13,636 nucleotides of DNA. Source: a bacterium (GTDB lineage: Bacteria; UBA10199; DSSB01). Positions 12,103 through 13,636 of the stretch are shown piece after piece. The stretch spans positions 1 through 13,636 of the forward strand of contig JAUHYS010000026.1 in NCBI GenBank assembly GCA_030426445.1, in the 5' to 3' direction. Position numbers and translations under genes: made by a program. Numbering within the stretch: position 1 is the stretch's first letter; every line of letters begins with the position of its first letter. Under the pieces are notes generated by a model. The model was given only the letters and a program-made list of their open reading frames with translations. It did not search any database and was not told the origin of the DNA.

Positions 12103-13636
12103 ATGAAACAATCTCAATTACTCATTCCCACCCTTCGCGATGCTCCAGCGGATGCCGAACTTATCAGTCATCAACTCATGTTACGTGCGGGGATGATACG
12201 TAAACTTGCTGCGGGCATTTATAGCTTTTTGCCCTTGGGTTTGCGTGTCTTGCAAAAAATAAAAAATATTATCCGAGAGGAAATGCTACGCGATGGAGCG
12301 CAAGAAATTTTGCTTCCGCTTGTGATGCCTGCGGAGTTATGGCAGGAGACCGGCCGTTGGTCTTTTTATGGTAAAGAACTTTTGCGCTTTAAAGATCGTC
12401 ATGAGCGTGACTTTTGCATGGGACCCACGCACGAAGAAGCGATCACGGATTTGGTTAGGCAAAACGTCAGCTCTTACCGTGAGCTTCCTTTAAATCTCTT
12501 TCAGATTCAAACTAAATTTCGTGACGAAATTCGCCCTCGCTTTGGATTGATGCGCGGCCGTGAGTTCATCATGAAAGATGGCTATTCTTTTGATGTGGAT
12601 GAGGCCGCGGCTTTGAAAACTTACGATAAAATGTATCAGGCCTACGAACGTATTTTTCAGCGTTGTGGTCTTGACTTTAAAGCGGTTGAAGCCATGACCG
12701 GAGCGATTGGTGGGTCACGCAGTCATGAATTTCAGGTGCTCGCCAAAAGTGGAGAGGACCCCGTTTTAGTGAATTCCGATGGAAACTATGCTGCCAATGT
12801 CGAGAAGGCTCCTTTAGTTTCTCCGGATAATTTTTTAGAAAAATCAAAAGACACATGGGGCTCCGGAAAATTTAAAAAGGTGACAACACCTCAAGTGAAG
12901 AGTGCAGAAGATGTTGCTAGCTTTTTAAAAGTGGATAAAAAAAATATTGTAAAGACTTTAGTCTTTGAAAGCGAAAAAGGCTTGATTGCGGTCTTATTGC
13001 GTGGAGACCATGAGCTTGTCGAAGCAAAGTTGCAACAAGTTTCGGGAGTCCAAAAGCTCGAGCTCGCCAGCCCAGCTAGTATCCATGACGAGCTAAAAAG
13101 TGCGATGGGCTTTACGGGTCCGCTTGGACTTAAAATTCCTGTTTATGCTGATTATGCTTTAGTGGAGATGCAGGATTTTATCACCGGGGCTAACGAAAAA
13201 GACACGCATTTTACCGGAGTGAATTTAGGAGATTTTTCAGTTACAAAGTTTGCAGATTTACGTCGTGCGATTGCCGGCGATGTTTGTCCTCATGGGGGTG
13301 TTTATGAAGAGCATCGCGGTATCGAAGTTGGCCAGGTTTTCTTTTTGGGGACAAAATATTCAGAAGCCATGAAGGCGACCTATAAAAACGAGTCCGGCAA
13401 AGAGCTTCCGATGGTGATGGGTTGTTATGGTATTGGAGTGAGTCGAACCGCAGCGGCAGCGATTGAACAAAACCACGACGAGCATGGTATGATTTGGCCC
13501 ATGCCCATTGCCCCTTTTCAGATTCACCTGGTTTCTCTTAATATGAAGGACGAAGAAGTTTCTTTGCAAAGCCAAAAAATCTATGACGAGCTTTTAGCTA
13601 AAAACTATGAGGTTTTATGGGACGACCGAAAAGAAA
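12103..13636 (+). CDS. proS: prolyl-tRNA synthetase, bacterial type (3' end outside window)
   Basis: Class II aminoacyl-tRNA synthetase that charges tRNA-Pro. 511 codons are visible, open to the window end; full proteins are about 570 aa, so about 60 C-terminal residues (part of the anticodon-binding domain) are missing. The N-terminus MKQSQLLIPTLRDAPADAE is typical. Motif 2 is in FRDEIRPRFGLMRGREFIMKD (about residues 147-167) and motif 3 in GCYGIGVSR (about 438-446). Between motifs 2 and 3 lies the YbaK-like editing insert (about 230-390), with Lys284 in NIVKTL aligned with the E. coli editing lysine (Lys279), so Ala-tRNA-Pro clearance is probably intact. The anticodon-binding domain begins near PIAPFQIHLV. 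ATG 12103 has only a weak ribosome binding site and sits just after the stem structure at 11935-12078. Confidence 0.96.
   Translation, partial: MKQSQLLIPTLRDAPADAELISHQLMLRAGMIRKLAAGIYSFLPLGLRVLQKIKNIIREEMLRDGAQEILLPLVMPAELWQETGRWSFYGKELLRFKDRHERDFCMGPTHEEAITDLVRQNVSSYRELPLNLFQIQTKFRDEIRPRFGLMRGREFIMKDGYSFDVDEAAALKTYDKMYQAYERIFQRCGLDFKAVEAMTGAIGGSRSHEFQVLAKSGEDPVLVNSDGNYAANVEKAPLVSPDNFLEKSKDTWGSGKFKKVTTPQVKSAEDVASFLKVDKKNIVKTLVFESEKGLIAVLLRGDHELVEAKLQQVSGVQKLELASPASIHDELKSAMGFTGPLGLKIPVYADYALVEMQDFITGANEKDTHFTGVNLGDFSVTKFADLRRAIAGDVCPHGGVYEEHRGIEVGQVFFLGTKYSEAMKATYKNESGKELPMVMGCYGIGVSRTAAAAIEQNHDEHGMIWPMPIAPFQIHLVSLNMKDEEVSLQSQKIYDELLAKNYEVLWDDRKE

Overview
This window looks like a chromosomal housekeeping segment from a Gram-negative bacterium of low to moderate GC. 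I infer a delta-proteobacterium-like or Bdellovibrionota-like lineage, or a related candidate phylum, with low confidence. The reasons are an enhancer-binding sigma-54 activator, apaG and osmC, the ispG-proS gene order (familiar downstream of dxr/rseP in delta-proteobacteria), a long two-barrel IspG of the kind also known in plants, Chlamydiae and Bacteroidetes, and an EF-P of the 'TPGN' loop type. No phage, plasmid, CRISPR, rRNA, tRNA or transposase genes were seen.

Layout. 1-1412 (+): the 3' part of a sigma-54-dependent regulator, overlapping prmA by 8 nt. 1422-2226 (-): apaG and an osmC-family gene, a two-gene unit facing prmA tail to tail. 2227-2411: a divergent regulatory gap. 2412-4032 (+): efp, then a CbpA/DnaJ-like co-chaperone gene whose best promoter would give an almost leaderless mRNA. 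4033-4347: a 315-nt gap with no convincing gene. It holds a near-consensus sigma-70 promoter, a GTCGGAC dyad and a terminator-like hairpin, so it may encode a roughly 200-nt RNA or be a long leader. 4348-4872 (+): a secreted protein with four tandem 11-residue cationic repeats, unrecognised, and with the strongest ribosome binding site in the window. 4879-6060 (-): a class I aminotransferase. 6099-9777 (+): a ClC transporter with CBS domains, 4 nt ahead of uvrC. 9782-9956: a 175-bp element with perfect 43-bp inverted arms. 10029-11909 (+): long ispG. 11935-12078: a strong nested inverted-repeat structure just upstream of proS. 12103-13636 (+): proS, cut off by the window end.

Functional picture. 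Most genes are conserved core functions: translation (EF-P, PrmA, ProRS), protein folding (CbpA-like), DNA repair (UvrC), isoprenoid synthesis (IspG), redox defence (OsmC-like), amino-acid metabolism (aminotransferase) and anion transport (ClC). They do not form one pathway. The least explained parts are the repeat-bearing secreted protein and the non-coding blocks at 4056-4291, 9782-9956 and 11935-12078.
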